A stretch of DNA of 13,230 nt, taken from Bifidobacterium sp. (lineage in GTDB: Bacteria > Actinomycetota > Actinomycetes > Actinomycetales > Bifidobacteriaceae). A model generated the notes under the pieces. The model was not told the origin of the DNA and did no database searches. It worked only from the letters and a program-made list of their open reading frames with translations. A program made the position numbers and the translations under genes. The DNA is taken from contig JAIJEI010000041.1 of the NCBI GenBank assembly GCA_022739095.1, forward strand, positions 1-13,230. The letters run 5' to 3'. Shown piece by piece: positions 1 through 8,138 of this stretch. The first letter of the stretch is position 1; each line of letters begins with the position of its first letter.

Positions 1-390
1 GGCGAAACCAAGCATGGTGTGGAAAGCCGTGCCGCCGTGGGCCAGCGAGGTGCCGATGCCGTGCGCGCACTGGTCATCGACTCCGCCTATTCAGACAGCA
101 CGCCCACCACGCTGATGCTCGTCACCCATGGCTCATGGATTACCGCCACCATCTCCAACCTGCTCGAACTCGATCCGGACGGCATGAACGTGCTCGGTGG
201 CATGCGCAACGCCTGCTGGTGCCGGCTCAAGGTGCGTCACAGCGTCAATGGGACCCCCGTTGAACAGCCGCTGTGGGAGTTGGAGGAATACAACAAGGCT
301 CCCGCCATCGCCGATGGCGCTGATTGGGAGAACGGGCCGGCGGACCTGCGAGGACCGCGCATGCCGAGCTGGCAGCCAATCATCTGGTGA
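1..390 (+). CDS. Histidine phosphatase family protein (phosphoglycerate mutase-like), 5' end outside window
   Basis: The reading frame is open from base 1 with no stop, so this is the C-terminal 129 residues of a gene that begins upstream. The visible part carries LMLVTHGSW, with the histidine at 127-129. This matches the second catalytic histidine of the histidine phosphatase superfamily, whose phospho-accepting RHG motif would lie in the missing N-terminal part. The G-E-T and later E-S-R-A residues at the edge fit the usual region before it. Family members dephosphorylate sugar phosphates, phosphoglycerate, nucleotides or proteins; the substrate cannot be told from this fragment. A GTG at 19 could serve as a start, but it would leave out the essential first half of the domain. 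The gene ends 114 bases before corA. Family assignment is fairly sure; specific function is unknown. Confidence 0.75.
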   Translation, partial: GETKHGVESRAAVGQRGADAVRALVIDSAYSDSTPTTLMLVTHGSWITATISNLLELDPDGMNVLGGMRNACWCRLKVRHSVNGTPVEQPLWELEEYNKAPAIADGADWENGPADLRGPRMPSWQPIIW

Positions 391-504
391 TGGTCGCTAT
401 GCGAAACCCCGCTCGCAAATTCGAACGGTGGGTCTAGACTAATCTCGGTTTGGAACCGTACAGCGATAGAACAGTAGGAAAGCGCGGAAGGTGGGTGAGA
501 TGAC

Positions 505-1455
505 ATGCTGAGAATCTTCAGCTCAATCAATGGCCAAGTGGAGCAGATCGAGAAACCGGAAAACGGCTCCTGGTTATGTTTGAGCGAACCCACTGATGTG
601 GAGCTCGCCACCGTCGCATCACAAACCGGCATCGACCTGGCCGACCTGCGCACCCCTCTGGATGACGAGGAACGTTCACGCGTGGACGTCGAAGACGATT
701 ACACGATGATCATCGTCGACATTCCCACCGTGGAGGAACGCGGTGGACGCGACTGGTACGAGACCATCCCGTTGTCGATCATCGTCACCGAAAACCTCAT
801 CATCACCGTCTGTATGCAGGACACGCCCGTGCTCCACCCATTCATGGAAGGCACGATCCGAGGCTTCAACACCTTCATGCGTTCGCGCTTCATCCTGCAG
901 ATCCTGTACCGCAACGCCACGATGTACCTGCGTTACCTGCGCATCATCGACCGCGAAAGCGACAAGCTTGAACTGAAGCTGCGCCACTCCATGCAGAACC
1001 GCGAGATCGTGATGCTCATGGAGCTGAGCAAGACTTTGGTGTATTTCACCACATCGCTGAAATCGAATGAAATCGTGATGGAGAAGCTCGCCACCCTGCA
1101 ACGCATCAAGCAATACCCGGACGACGAGGACCTGCTCGACGATGTCATCACCGAAAACAAGCAGGCTATCGAGATGGCCAACATCTACAGCGGCGTTCTT
1201 GCGAACATGACCGACGCTTTCGCCTCGATCGTGTCCAACAACCTGAACAACGTGATGCGCATCTTCACCATCATCTCCATCACACTGTCCATCCCGACCC
1301 TGATCTTCTCGATGTACGGCATGAACTTCGATGGCGGCATGATGGGCATGCCGTTCACCGACAAGCCGTGGGGTTTCGTGCTCATCATCGTGATTTCCAT
1401 GGTGCTCTCCGGTGTGGTCGCCTGGTTCCTCACACGTTCGCGCATGTTCAAGTAA
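505..1455 (+). CDS. corA: CorA-family magnesium/divalent cation transporter
   Basis: A 316-residue inner-membrane protein with the CorA plan: a long charged cytoplasmic N-terminal domain with extended helices (about residues 1-245) and two C-terminal membrane segments (about 252-270 and 290-310). The signature Y-G-M-N is at residues 271-274, right after the first membrane helix; in the family it forms the pore-mouth selectivity motif. The family works as pentameric channels for Mg2+ and sometimes Co2+, Ni2+ or Zn2+. The length matches typical CorA (about 300-320). ATG 505 is preceded by a purine-rich stretch, GGAAGGTGG, at a workable distance. The 114 bases before it hold a small inverted repeat (446-450/454-458) but no promoter I would trust. 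The broken binding-protein gene starts 14 bases downstream, so the two may have been co-transcribed. The cation carried is inferred from the family only. Confidence 0.93.
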   Translation: MLRIFSSINGQVEQIEKPENGSWLCLSEPTDVELATVASQTGIDLADLRTPLDDEERSRVDVEDDYTMIIVDIPTVEERGGRDWYETIPLSIIVTENLIITVCMQDTPVLHPFMEGTIRGFNTFMRSRFILQILYRNATMYLRYLRIIDRESDKLELKLRHSMQNREIVMLMELSKTLVYFTTSLKSNEIVMEKLATLQRIKQYPDDEDLLDDVITENKQAIEMANIYSGVLANMTDAFASIVSNNLNNVMRIFTIISITLSIPTLIFSMYGMNFDGGMMGMPFTDKPWGFVLIIVISMVLSGVVAWFLTRSRMFK

Positions 1456-1469
1456 GGCGTTTGACGGTT

Positions 1470-2394
1470 ATGCACCACTGGTCATCGTTCGCCAGCCGTA
1501 GCATGCTCCGCGCTCGCCGCCCGATGCGGCGCGGATTTCGCTCCCGACTGATGGCGGGATTCGCCGCGGCCTTTGGCGTGATATTGCCATTATCCGGTCT
1601 GGCCGGTTGCGGCCAAATTCAAGTCACCACCGTCTCCGGGGCACCGGAGGGGCCCAACATCGCCATTGGGGTCGCAGCCGACGAACCGTCGGTGGGCATG
1701 GCATGACGGCACATACCAGGGCTTCGACATCACCATCGCCAAATACGTGGCCGCCAAACTCGGCTATGCGAACAAGCAGATCGTCTTCAAACAGGTTCGC
1801 CCCGAAAACCGGCGCTCCATGCTGGACAATGGACAGGTCGACATGGTCGTCGCCTCTTGGCCTATCACCGATGGGTCCAGCGCGACCGTTGATTTTGCCG
1901 GACCATACCTGACGACCAGTGTCGGTTTGCTGGTCAGGTCGGATGAGCGTGGCCGATTCGCCAATGACGCAGGTTCGGTGGGTGACGTAGGCGACGGTAC
2001 GGTGTGCGCAGTGAAAGGTGACGAGACGGTCGGCATCTTCCGCGGCAACCGCCCGCAGGCCCGGATTCAGGAGCGCAGCAGTTATGCGCAGTGCGTCACG
2101 GCCGTGCAAGTAGGGTCGGCGGATGCCATAGCCTCCGATATGGCGGTGCTTTCCGGTCTTCAAGCGGCCGACGGGCCCCAGTATATGGACGTGATTGCGG
2201 ACAAGGGCGAGGTCAGTTATGGCATCGCCGTGAGTCAAGGCACCAGCCAATTGGCGCAGAAAATCGCGGAAGCATTGGAAGACATGGTTGAGGATGGCAG
2301 CTGGACGGCCGCCAAGGATACGTTCACAAGCCAAACAAAGCTCACGGTTTCGCTGAACGGTGACCCCAAAGCCATCGTCTCGGATGCTGAATAA
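1470..2394 (+). pseudogene. Frameshifted family-3 solute-binding lipoprotein (amino-acid ABC transporter type)
   Basis: Two overlapping frames together encode one extracellular amino-acid-binding protein. The first, from ATG 1470, gives a basic N-terminus, a hydrophobic stretch and a lipobox L-A-G-C with the lipidated cysteine at codon 1608-1610 (residue 47), then IAIGVAADEPSVG. It hits TGA at 1704-1706. The second frame takes over at about 1699 with WHDGTYQGFDITIAKYVA and runs to TAA 2392-2394, including the family-3 region DMVVASWPIT...VDFAGPYL. The join needs one extra base removed, or two added, between about 1692 and 1701. Members of this family bind polar amino acids outside the cell for an ABC importer. 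No permease or ATPase gene lies nearby. ATG 1503 is an alternative start. As written the gene cannot yield a full product without frameshifting; a real mutation or a sequencing error are both possible. Confidence 0.8.
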
Positions 2395-2436
2395 CGATTG
2401 ACGACGTGTCCAGTTGCGAGGCTACCTTGCTGGTTT

Positions 2437-5400
2437 ATGAGTGACAACGAGAAGAGCACGCAAACCGAAGAGCCCAACTTCCGCTACAACGCCGCACTGG
2501 CGCAGGACATCGAAAACAAGTGGCAGAAGATTTGGGACGAGCAAGGCACCTTCTGGGCCGCCAACGTCAACGGCGATCTGAAGGACGGCAAGGGCCGTAA
2601 CGCCGAAGGCCGCACCGCCTACTTCGCCATGGACATGTTCCCCTATCCGTCCGGCAAGGGCCTGCACGTCGGCCATCCGCTGGGCTACCTGGCCTCCGAC
2701 GTGGTGAGCCGCTACCATCGCATGAAGGGCGAGAACGTCCTGCACGCCATGGGTTACGACGCCTTCGGCCTGCCTGCCGAACAGTACGCCGTCCAGACCG
2801 GCCAGCACCCACGCGTGACCACCGAGGCGAACATCGCCAACATGAGCCGCCAGCTGCACCGTATGGGCCTGAGCTTCGACAACCGCCGTACGTTCGCCAC
2901 CATCGACCCCGGCTACGTGCGCTGGACCCAGTGGATCTTCTCGCGCATCTACGATTCCTGGTACGACGAGGACGCCACCAACCCGTCTGGCTCCAAGGGC
3001 TCCGCACGCCCCATTACCGAGCTCGTGGCCAAGTTCGAATCCGGCGAAAAGGCCATTCCGGGCCACGAGTCCGACGGCAAGCAGTGGGCCGATCTCGATC
3101 AGGCCGAGCAGCAGGACATCCTGAACGACTTCCGTCTGGCCTACATCTCCAAGTCCCCGGTCAACTGGTGCCCGGGCCTGGGCACCGTGCTGGCCAACGA
3201 GGAGGTCACCGCCGAAGGCAAGTCCGAGCGTGGCAACTTCCCGGTCTTCCAGCGTGAGCTGCGCCAGTGGTCCATGCGCATCACCAAGTACGGCCACCGC
3301 CTCATCGCCGACCTTGACGGCATCAACTGGCCTGAGAAGGTCAAGCTCATGCAGCGCAACTGGATCGGTGAATCCCATGGTGCCTCCGTGCACTTCACCG
3401 TGGCCACTGCCGACGGTGACAAGGACATGGAAATCTACACCACCCGTCCCGACACGCTGTTCGGCACCACGTTCGCCGTGGTTTCCCCGGAACATCACCT
3501 GCTGGAGAACGTGCCCGCCGAATGGCCGGCCGATGTACCCGAAGACTGGAAGGGCGGCTACGCCAACCCGGTCGAGGCCGTGAAAGCCTACCGTCTGGCC
3601 GCCGAAGCCAAGACCGCCAAGGACCGCGTGGACGAAGCCGGCGAGAAGACCGGTCTGTTCACCGGCCTGTACGCCACCAACCCGATCACCGGCGCGAAGC
3701 TCCCGCTGTTCACCGCCGACTACGTGCTGATGGACTACGGCACCGGTGCCATTATGGCCGTGCCTGGTGGCGACCAGCGCGATTACGACTTCGCCGTGAA
3801 GTTCGGTCTGCCGGTCATCTACACCGTCAAGCCTCTGCCGGAATCCGGCGACGACTTGGCCAACTACGAGGGCAAGGCGCCGTTCGTCTCCCATGACGGC
3901 ATCGTGATCAACTCGTCCGTCGAGGCAACGCAAGCCAAGGGCGACGCGCTGAGCCTTAACGGCCTGCGCGTGGACGACGCCATCGCCAAGGTCAACGCCT
4001 GGCTCGAATCCGCCGGCGTGGGCAAGGGCACCGTAAGCTACCGTCTGCGCGACTGGCTGTTCTCCCGCCAGCGCTACTGGGGCGAACCCTTCCCGATTGT
4101 CTACGACGAAGACGGCACCCCGCACCTGCTGCCGGATTCCGCATTGCCGATCAACCTGCCCGACGTGCCCGACTATGAACCGCGCACTTTCGATCCGATG
4201 GACGCCGAGTCCAACCCGGAGGCACCGCTGAGCCGCAACGAGGACTGGGTCAAGGTCGAGCTTGACTTGGGCGACGGCAAGAAGACCTACTACCGCGACA
4301 CCAACACCATGCCGAACTGGGCCGGCTCCTGCTGGTACTACATGCGTTACATCGACCCGACCGACACCAAGCACATGGTGGAGAAGGACGAGTTCGACTA
4401 CTGGATGGGCCCGAACCACAACAAGTACTCGGGTGATGAAGGCGGTGTGGACCTGTACATCGGCGGCGTCGAACACGCCGTGCTCCACCTGCTCTACTCC
4501 CGCTTCTGGCACAAGGTGCTCTTCGACCTCGGCTACGTGGACTCGGCCGAACCGTTCCACAAGCTGTTCAACCAGGGCATGATCCAGGCCTACGCCTACA
4601 CCGACGACCGCGGTCAGTACGTGCCGGCCGACGAGGTCGTGGAAGGCCCGGCCGACGCCTCCGGCGAGCCGACCTTCACCTGGAACGGCGAACATGCCAA
4701 CCGTGAGTTCGGCAAGATGGGCAAGTCCCTCAAGAACATCGTGACCCCGGACTACATGTACGAGAACTACGGTGCCGACACCTTCCGCCTGTACGAAATG
4801 AGCATGGGCCCGCTGGACGAGTCTCGCCCGTGGAACACCCGCAACGTGGTCGGTGGCATGCGCTTCCTGCAGCGCCTGTGGCGCAATGTGGTCGATGAGA
4901 CCACCGGCCAGGTCCATGTGACCGAGGACACGCCGGACGAAAAGACCCTGAAGCTGCTCAACAACACGATTGCCGAAGTGACCGCGGAAATGGAAGGCAT
5001 GCGCCCGAACACCGCCATCGCCAAGCTCATAGTGCTCAACAACCACCTGACCGGTCTGAAGGCCGTGCCGCGCGCCGCCGTGGAGCCGCTGATTCTGATG
5101 CTCGCGCCGATCGCCCCGCACATCTGCGAGGAGATGTGGAGCAAGCTCGGTCACGCCGAATCCCTGTCCGCCGAGCCGTGGCCGGTGGCCGACGAACGCT
5201 ACGTGGGCCACGACACCGTGACCGCCGTGGTGCAGATCAAGGGCAAGGTGCGTGCCAAGCTCGAAGTGCCGGTCGACATCGACCCGGCCGATCTCGAGAA
5301 ACAGGCGATGGCCGCCGTCGCCGACCGTTTTGGCGGCAAGGAGCCGCGCAAGGTGATCGTCAAGGCCCCCAAGATCGTCTCCATCGTTCCCGCGGAGTGA
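2437..5400 (+). CDS. leuS: Leucyl-tRNA synthetase
   Basis: Charges tRNA-Leu with leucine in the cytoplasm. The 987-residue class I enzyme has the HIGH-type motif H-V-G-H at residues 77-80 within PYPSGKGLHVGHPLGY. The CP1 editing domain shows the threonine-rich TTRPDTLFG at 335-343 and the GTGAIMAVPGGDQRD region, whose aspartate 446 corresponds to the conserved editing aspartate. The KMSKS-type loop reads K-M-G-K-S at 760-764, and the C-terminal helical tRNA-binding part includes APIAPHICEEMW. It is longer than E. coli LeuRS (860), with insertions around 170-230 and near the C-terminus. ATG 2437 is chosen because homology-like sequence begins there; the in-frame TTG at 2398 has no ribosome binding site. 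The Shine-Dalgarno for 2437 is weak (GCGAGGC, 16 bases upstream). It starts 42 bases after the broken binding-protein gene. No T-box leader fits in that gap. Confidence 0.98.
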   Translation: MSDNEKSTQTEEPNFRYNAALAQDIENKWQKIWDEQGTFWAANVNGDLKDGKGRNAEGRTAYFAMDMFPYPSGKGLHVGHPLGYLASDVVSRYHRMKGENVLHAMGYDAFGLPAEQYAVQTGQHPRVTTEANIANMSRQLHRMGLSFDNRRTFATIDPGYVRWTQWIFSRIYDSWYDEDATNPSGSKGSARPITELVAKFESGEKAIPGHESDGKQWADLDQAEQQDILNDFRLAYISKSPVNWCPGLGTVLANEEVTAEGKSERGNFPVFQRELRQWSMRITKYGHRLIADLDGINWPEKVKLMQRNWIGESHGASVHFTVATADGDKDMEIYTTRPDTLFGTTFAVVSPEHHLLENVPAEWPADVPEDWKGGYANPVEAVKAYRLAAEAKTAKDRVDEAGEKTGLFTGLYATNPITGAKLPLFTADYVLMDYGTGAIMAVPGGDQRDYDFAVKFGLPVIYTVKPLPESGDDLANYEGKAPFVSHDGIVINSSVEATQAKGDALSLNGLRVDDAIAKVNAWLESAGVGKGTVSYRLRDWLFSRQRYWGEPFPIVYDEDGTPHLLPDSALPINLPDVPDYEPRTFDPMDAESNPEAPLSRNEDWVKVELDLGDGKKTYYRDTNTMPNWAGSCWYYMRYIDPTDTKHMVEKDEFDYWMGPNHNKYSGDEGGVDLYIGGVEHAVLHLLYSRFWHKVLFDLGYVDSAEPFHKLFNQGMIQAYAYTDDRGQYVPADEVVEGPADASGEPTFTWNGEHANREFGKMGKSLKNIVTPDYMYENYGADTFRLYEMSMGPLDESRPWNTRNVVGGMRFLQRLWRNVVDETTGQVHVTEDTPDEKTLKLLNNTIAEVTAEMEGMRPNTAIAKLIVLNNHLTGLKAVPRAAVEPLILMLAPIAPHICEEMWSKLGHAESLSAEPWPVADERYVGHDTVTAVVQIKGKVRAKLEVPVDIDPADLEKQAMAAVADRFGGKEPRKVIVKAPKIVSIVPAE

Positions 5401-5414
5401 CTTGTTGCGGGTTA

Positions 5415-5464
5415 AGCTCCCCTCTTTGAAGGGAGCTGGCTCGCGTAGCGAGACTGAGGGGAGC
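5415..5464. repeat. Folded intergenic element with nested inverted repeats (possible REP-like unit or leuS terminator)
   Basis: Ends are a 9-bp inverted repeat, GCTCCCCTC at 5416-5424 and GAGGGGAGC at 5456-5464. Inside are two further hairpins: AGCTCCC/GGGAGCT (5415-5421/5431-5437) and CTCGC-GTA-GCGAG (5440-5452). The outer and left inner stems share bases, so they are alternative folds. The element starts 14 bases after the leuS stop. The wording resembles a recurring stem-loop repeat I recall from intergenic regions of gut Firmicutes and bifidobacteria, but only one copy is in the window. No U-run follows, so a terminator role is less convincing than a dispersed repeat. Confidence 0.6.
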
Positions 5465-5483
5465 GTCAACCGCCCACCTCAAT

Positions 5484-5492
5484 TGTGGATAA
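5484..5492 (-). promoter_or_regulatory. Single perfect DnaA box
   Basis: Read on the minus strand the nine bases are TTATCCACA, an exact match to the consensus high-affinity DnaA box. It lies in the non-coding gap after leuS. It is immediately followed by a small inverted repeat AACTT-CAT-AAGTT (5491-5503). A 9-base match may arise by chance. There is no cluster of boxes and no dnaA/dnaN gene here, so it is not an origin; it might be a titration or regulatory site. Confidence 0.35.
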
Positions 5493-5531
5493 CTTCATAA
5501 GTTAGAACCACATACCCCGTTTCAGCTGGAC

Positions 5532-5571
5532 AAACGCCCATGAATCCATCAGCGTGGATGCATGGGCGTTT
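5532..5571 (+). terminator. Long terminator-type hairpin after leuS
   Basis: AAACGCCCATG (5532-5542) pairs perfectly with CATGGGCGTTT (5561-5571). After one A·G mismatch, ATCCA pairs with TGGAT around a six-base loop (5549-5554). The total is 16 pairs plus one mismatch. The descending arm ends in TTT then CTCAT, a weak U-tract. The left arm begins with AAA, so some termination from the other strand is also possible. It most likely ends leuS transcripts and separates them from the comEA operon. Confidence 0.65.
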
Positions 5572-5786
5572 CTCATAACCATCGCGCAGACCATGCCACC
5601 AACCGTTTGCGCGCATTCAGCGGGCAGGGCGAAGCCATGCCCCAACCGCGAGTGGAACGGCCCACGACGCCTCCGCCGCCTCCCGGCCATGCACGGATTC
5701 GTCCGGCCGGCCACTCGCCCCAAAGGGCGTAGAGCGGCCTGCGGCAGGCGACCCGTGACAAACGTGCGTTATCGGATCTGATTGGC
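5572..5786 (+). other. Probable interrupted 5' part of comEA
   Basis: The frame of comEA stays open backwards from 5787 to a TAG at 5730-5732. It is open again from that TAG back to the terminator hairpin. It contains ATG 5637 (and TTG 5607) as possible original starts. Read through, it gives a proline-rich segment (TTPPPPPGHARIRPAGHS), then the TAG, then SGLRQATRDKRALSDLIG leading straight into the accepted comEA product. The basic and amphipathic character and the continuous frame suggest a former cytoplasmic N-terminal extension now cut by an amber codon. No other gene is seen in this stretch. Comparison with intact relatives would decide this. Confidence 0.45.
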
Positions 5787-6341
5787 GTGCGTTCCGCCGA
5801 TGCCGTCGGCGAATCAGCCAGACTCACCCGGGATCAGCCGCGGCTGTCGTTCACCATTGGGCATGCCTTGGCCGTGATATTGCTGCTGATCGTCGCCCTT
5901 GGCATCAGCTGGGCATTGCTGGTCCAGCAGTCGATGAATATGGCCATGCTGTCTCAACCGACCGCCATGCAGGCTACAGGTGGTTCAGCTGGAGATCAGG
6001 CGACGCCATCGCAGAACACCACGGACGAGAAACGCACGGATCCGCAGCAGTCGGAGCATTCCGACGCCACCGCGAACCCCGAATCGGATACCGCGCAATC
6101 TCCGCACACAAAGACGGACGGCAGCGATGCCGGCGCTTCCACGCATGGTCTCATCAACCTCAACACGGCCACCGCTGAGGAATTGCAATCCATCAAAGGT
6201 ACTGGGCCGGTTACCGCTCAGCGGATCATCGATCATCGCACGGCGATTGGCGGATATACGTCGGTCGATCAGCTGCTGGATGTCAGAGGCATCGGCTCCA
6301 AGACGTTGGCGACCATGCGAGGGCAGGTGACGGTCGGATGA
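5787..6341 (+). CDS. comEA: ComEA-like DNA-binding competence protein
   Basis: Membrane-anchored receptor that binds double-stranded DNA at the cell surface during DNA uptake and passes it to the ComEC channel. From GTG 5787 the product has 184 residues: a short N-terminus, one membrane helix (about 25-46), a linker rich in S, T, D, Q and N (about 60-120), and a C-terminal helix-hairpin-helix domain (122-184). The domain is clear: LINLNTATAEELQSIKGTGP, then GGYTSVDQLLDVRGIGSKTL. The SLBB-type domain found between helix and HhH in B. subtilis ComEA is not evident. No good ribosome binding site precedes GTG 5787, and the same frame continues upstream through a TAG at 5730, so the true gene may be longer and damaged. 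Its TGA overlaps the comEC ATG (ATGA), indicating translational coupling. HhH identity is certain; whether the gene is functional is doubtful. Confidence 0.8.
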   Translation: MRSADAVGESARLTRDQPRLSFTIGHALAVILLLIVALGISWALLVQQSMNMAMLSQPTAMQATGGSAGDQATPSQNTTDEKRTDPQQSEHSDATANPESDTAQSPHTKTDGSDAGASTHGLINLNTATAEELQSIKGTGPVTAQRIIDHRTAIGGYTSVDQLLDVRGIGSKTLATMRGQVTVG

Positions 6342-8092
6342 GCAGGGATTGGATGCTGCGCGAGCAGGGGAGCCGCGATTGGCGGATGCTGCCGATCGCC
6401 ATAGTGATGTGGGCGTCGAGTCTGGGAGCGCACGCATTGTTCGCCTGGTGGATGTCTGATGGACTTGGCACCGGTCAGGCAAAGGCCGATGCCGGAGTTG
6501 ACGTTGACGTCACCATGATTGTCATGGCATGGCCTGTCACGCGAATCTTGCCTATGACAGTGGCGTCATGTGCCGCTGTGGCGGCGATGATTGTGGTGGC
6601 TTTCTGCCTGCGGATCCGGTGGACGGGAACATTGGCCGTATGCGTCGCGGTGGCGTGCATCGGCAGTATGACGGCAATCGCGTCGGACGCCATTGCCTGG
6701 CATGATCCTGCCTCCACGCAAGCTCGCCAATCCAGCTCATACCACGAAGTCATGGCCACGGTGACGACGCCTGTGATCGCTTCGGACCAACGCACATACG
6801 ATTGTCAGACGGACATACGGCTGAGCGGCATCACTGTGAATGGCATGGACGTGCGTTCCACGGTCGCCGTGCGTGTATACGCCGATGAATCGTATTGTGG
6901 GCAGTTGCGTCGAGGCGCGGTCTATCTGCTGACGGGCGTATTGCAGCAAGCGAGGTACGGGCGCATACCGCTATGGCTGCTCTTGGAAGGAAAACAGCCG
7001 GTAGCGCAGGTGCGGGCTCCGCCGTGGCATCTCGCCGCGATCGCGCATATGCAGGAGGCGTTTTTCACCGTGACCGAACAATTGTCCGATCAGGGGCGTG
7101 TGCTGGTGCCGGGATTGACGATGGGTGTGCTTGGCTAGGATCATATCGGCGGCGAGACCGGTCCGATGCCGGTCAACAGCACGTATGCGCAAACGTTGGA
7201 GAATCAGTTCCGCCGGTCCGGCATCATGCATCTCATGGCCGTATCCGGCGGCCACTTCGTACTGGTGGCGGGATTGGTGCGCCGGTTATGCATGTGGATG
7301 CTGCTTGATCGGCGGCTGACGGCGTTGCTGGTTTCTGGAGTATATGTGCTGCTGGCATTGGCGATGTTCCCCAGTGATTCGGTCACCCGTGCGCTCATCA
7401 TGGGATTGATAGGCGCGTTGGCGTATGCGATGGGGCGGCGTATGCAAGCGTTGAGCGCCCTGTGCTGGACGGTAATCGGTGTATTGGCGGTGAATCCGGA
7501 TATGTCGGCCAGCTACGGATTCGCCTTGTCTTCGGCCGCCGTACTGGGTATCGTGCTGTTTGCAGGGCGGCTGGCCGATGCCTTTGAGCGAGCGATGCCG
7601 CACAGCATCGCCGAAATGATGGCGATGACCGTGGCCGCGCAATTGTTCACTCTGCCGATTCAGGTGTTGATGGAACCGGAATTGCCGTTGCTGTCCGTGC
7701 CGGCGAACCTGCTGGTGTCACCGTTCGTGGGATTGGCCACGATGGCGGGATTGATGGCACTGGCCTGCGCATGGTGCACGCCATGGCTGGCCGGCGTATT
7801 CGCGTGGATATCGTCATGGGGCACGTTGGTGATGGAACGGGTGGCGTTGTGGCTGGGTGGCGGCACGATGGCCGTCATCCCATGGAAAGACGGCGTTGCG
7901 GGTGCCGTGCTGATTGTGGCGGTGGAAATCGGTATCGGCATGCTACTGGTGTTCGTCAGCCGTTGCCTCCAGCATGTCCGTCGTTATGAGGCTGGAATGC
8001 CTGGCGTGCGCTTCGGTTCCGCTTGGCGCGTCCGCCTTAGTCTCTGGTGCGAGGAGACGAGACGCCTCTTTACGCGGCGGCAAGCCGAATAG
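6338..8092 (+). pseudogene. comEC: ComEC-like DNA uptake channel, interrupted by an amber codon
   Basis: ComEC forms the membrane channel that carries single-stranded DNA into the cytoplasm. One frame runs from ATG 6338 to TAG 8090-8092 (585 codons including the stop), broken only by TAG at 7136-7138 (codon 267). The first part has N-terminal membrane helices and a soluble beta-rich region typical of the family's N-domain. The second part begins DHIGGETGPMPVNSTYA and contains HLMAVSGGHFVLVAG, the hallmark competence-domain motif (usual form HLLAxSGxH), then multiple hydrophobic helices. The residues around the stop (TMGVLG-stop-DHIGG) read as uninterrupted family sequence, so a single codon change such as CAG to TAG is the simplest cause. 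ATG 7166 could give a C-terminal fragment of 308 residues. The metallo-beta-lactamase domain found at the C-terminus of longer ComEC proteins is absent. The start overlaps the comEA stop. Confidence 0.85.
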
Positions 8093-8138
8093 CCAATGCG
8101 GTATTCGGTGCGGCAACCATCGCAATAGCCAGTCGAAT

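Noticed and set aside
412..440. Possible promoter before corA with TAGACT as -10
   Set aside because: The matching -35 position reads CTCGCA, too far from consensus to support a call.
1624..2334. A 236-codon minus-strand frame opposite the binding-protein gene
   Set aside because: The plus strand carries a clear family-3 binding domain with lipobox; the antisense product has no domain, and no ribosome binding site was noticed.
4714..4728. K-M-G-K-S instead of K-M-S-K-S in LeuRS as a sign of inactivation
   Set aside because: Glycine at this position occurs in active class I synthetases, as far as I recall including actinobacterial LeuRS, and the rest of the enzyme is intact.
2422..5469. A 1015-codon open frame on the minus strand, antisense to leuS
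   Set aside because: It mirrors leuS almost exactly. Long antisense frames arise in GC-rich genes with biased third positions. Its product is repetitive in V, H, G and R with no recognisable domain, while leuS has every expected motif.
5484..5492. A replication origin at the DnaA box
   Set aside because: Only one box, no AT-rich unwinding region, and no dnaA, dnaN or parAB genes nearby.
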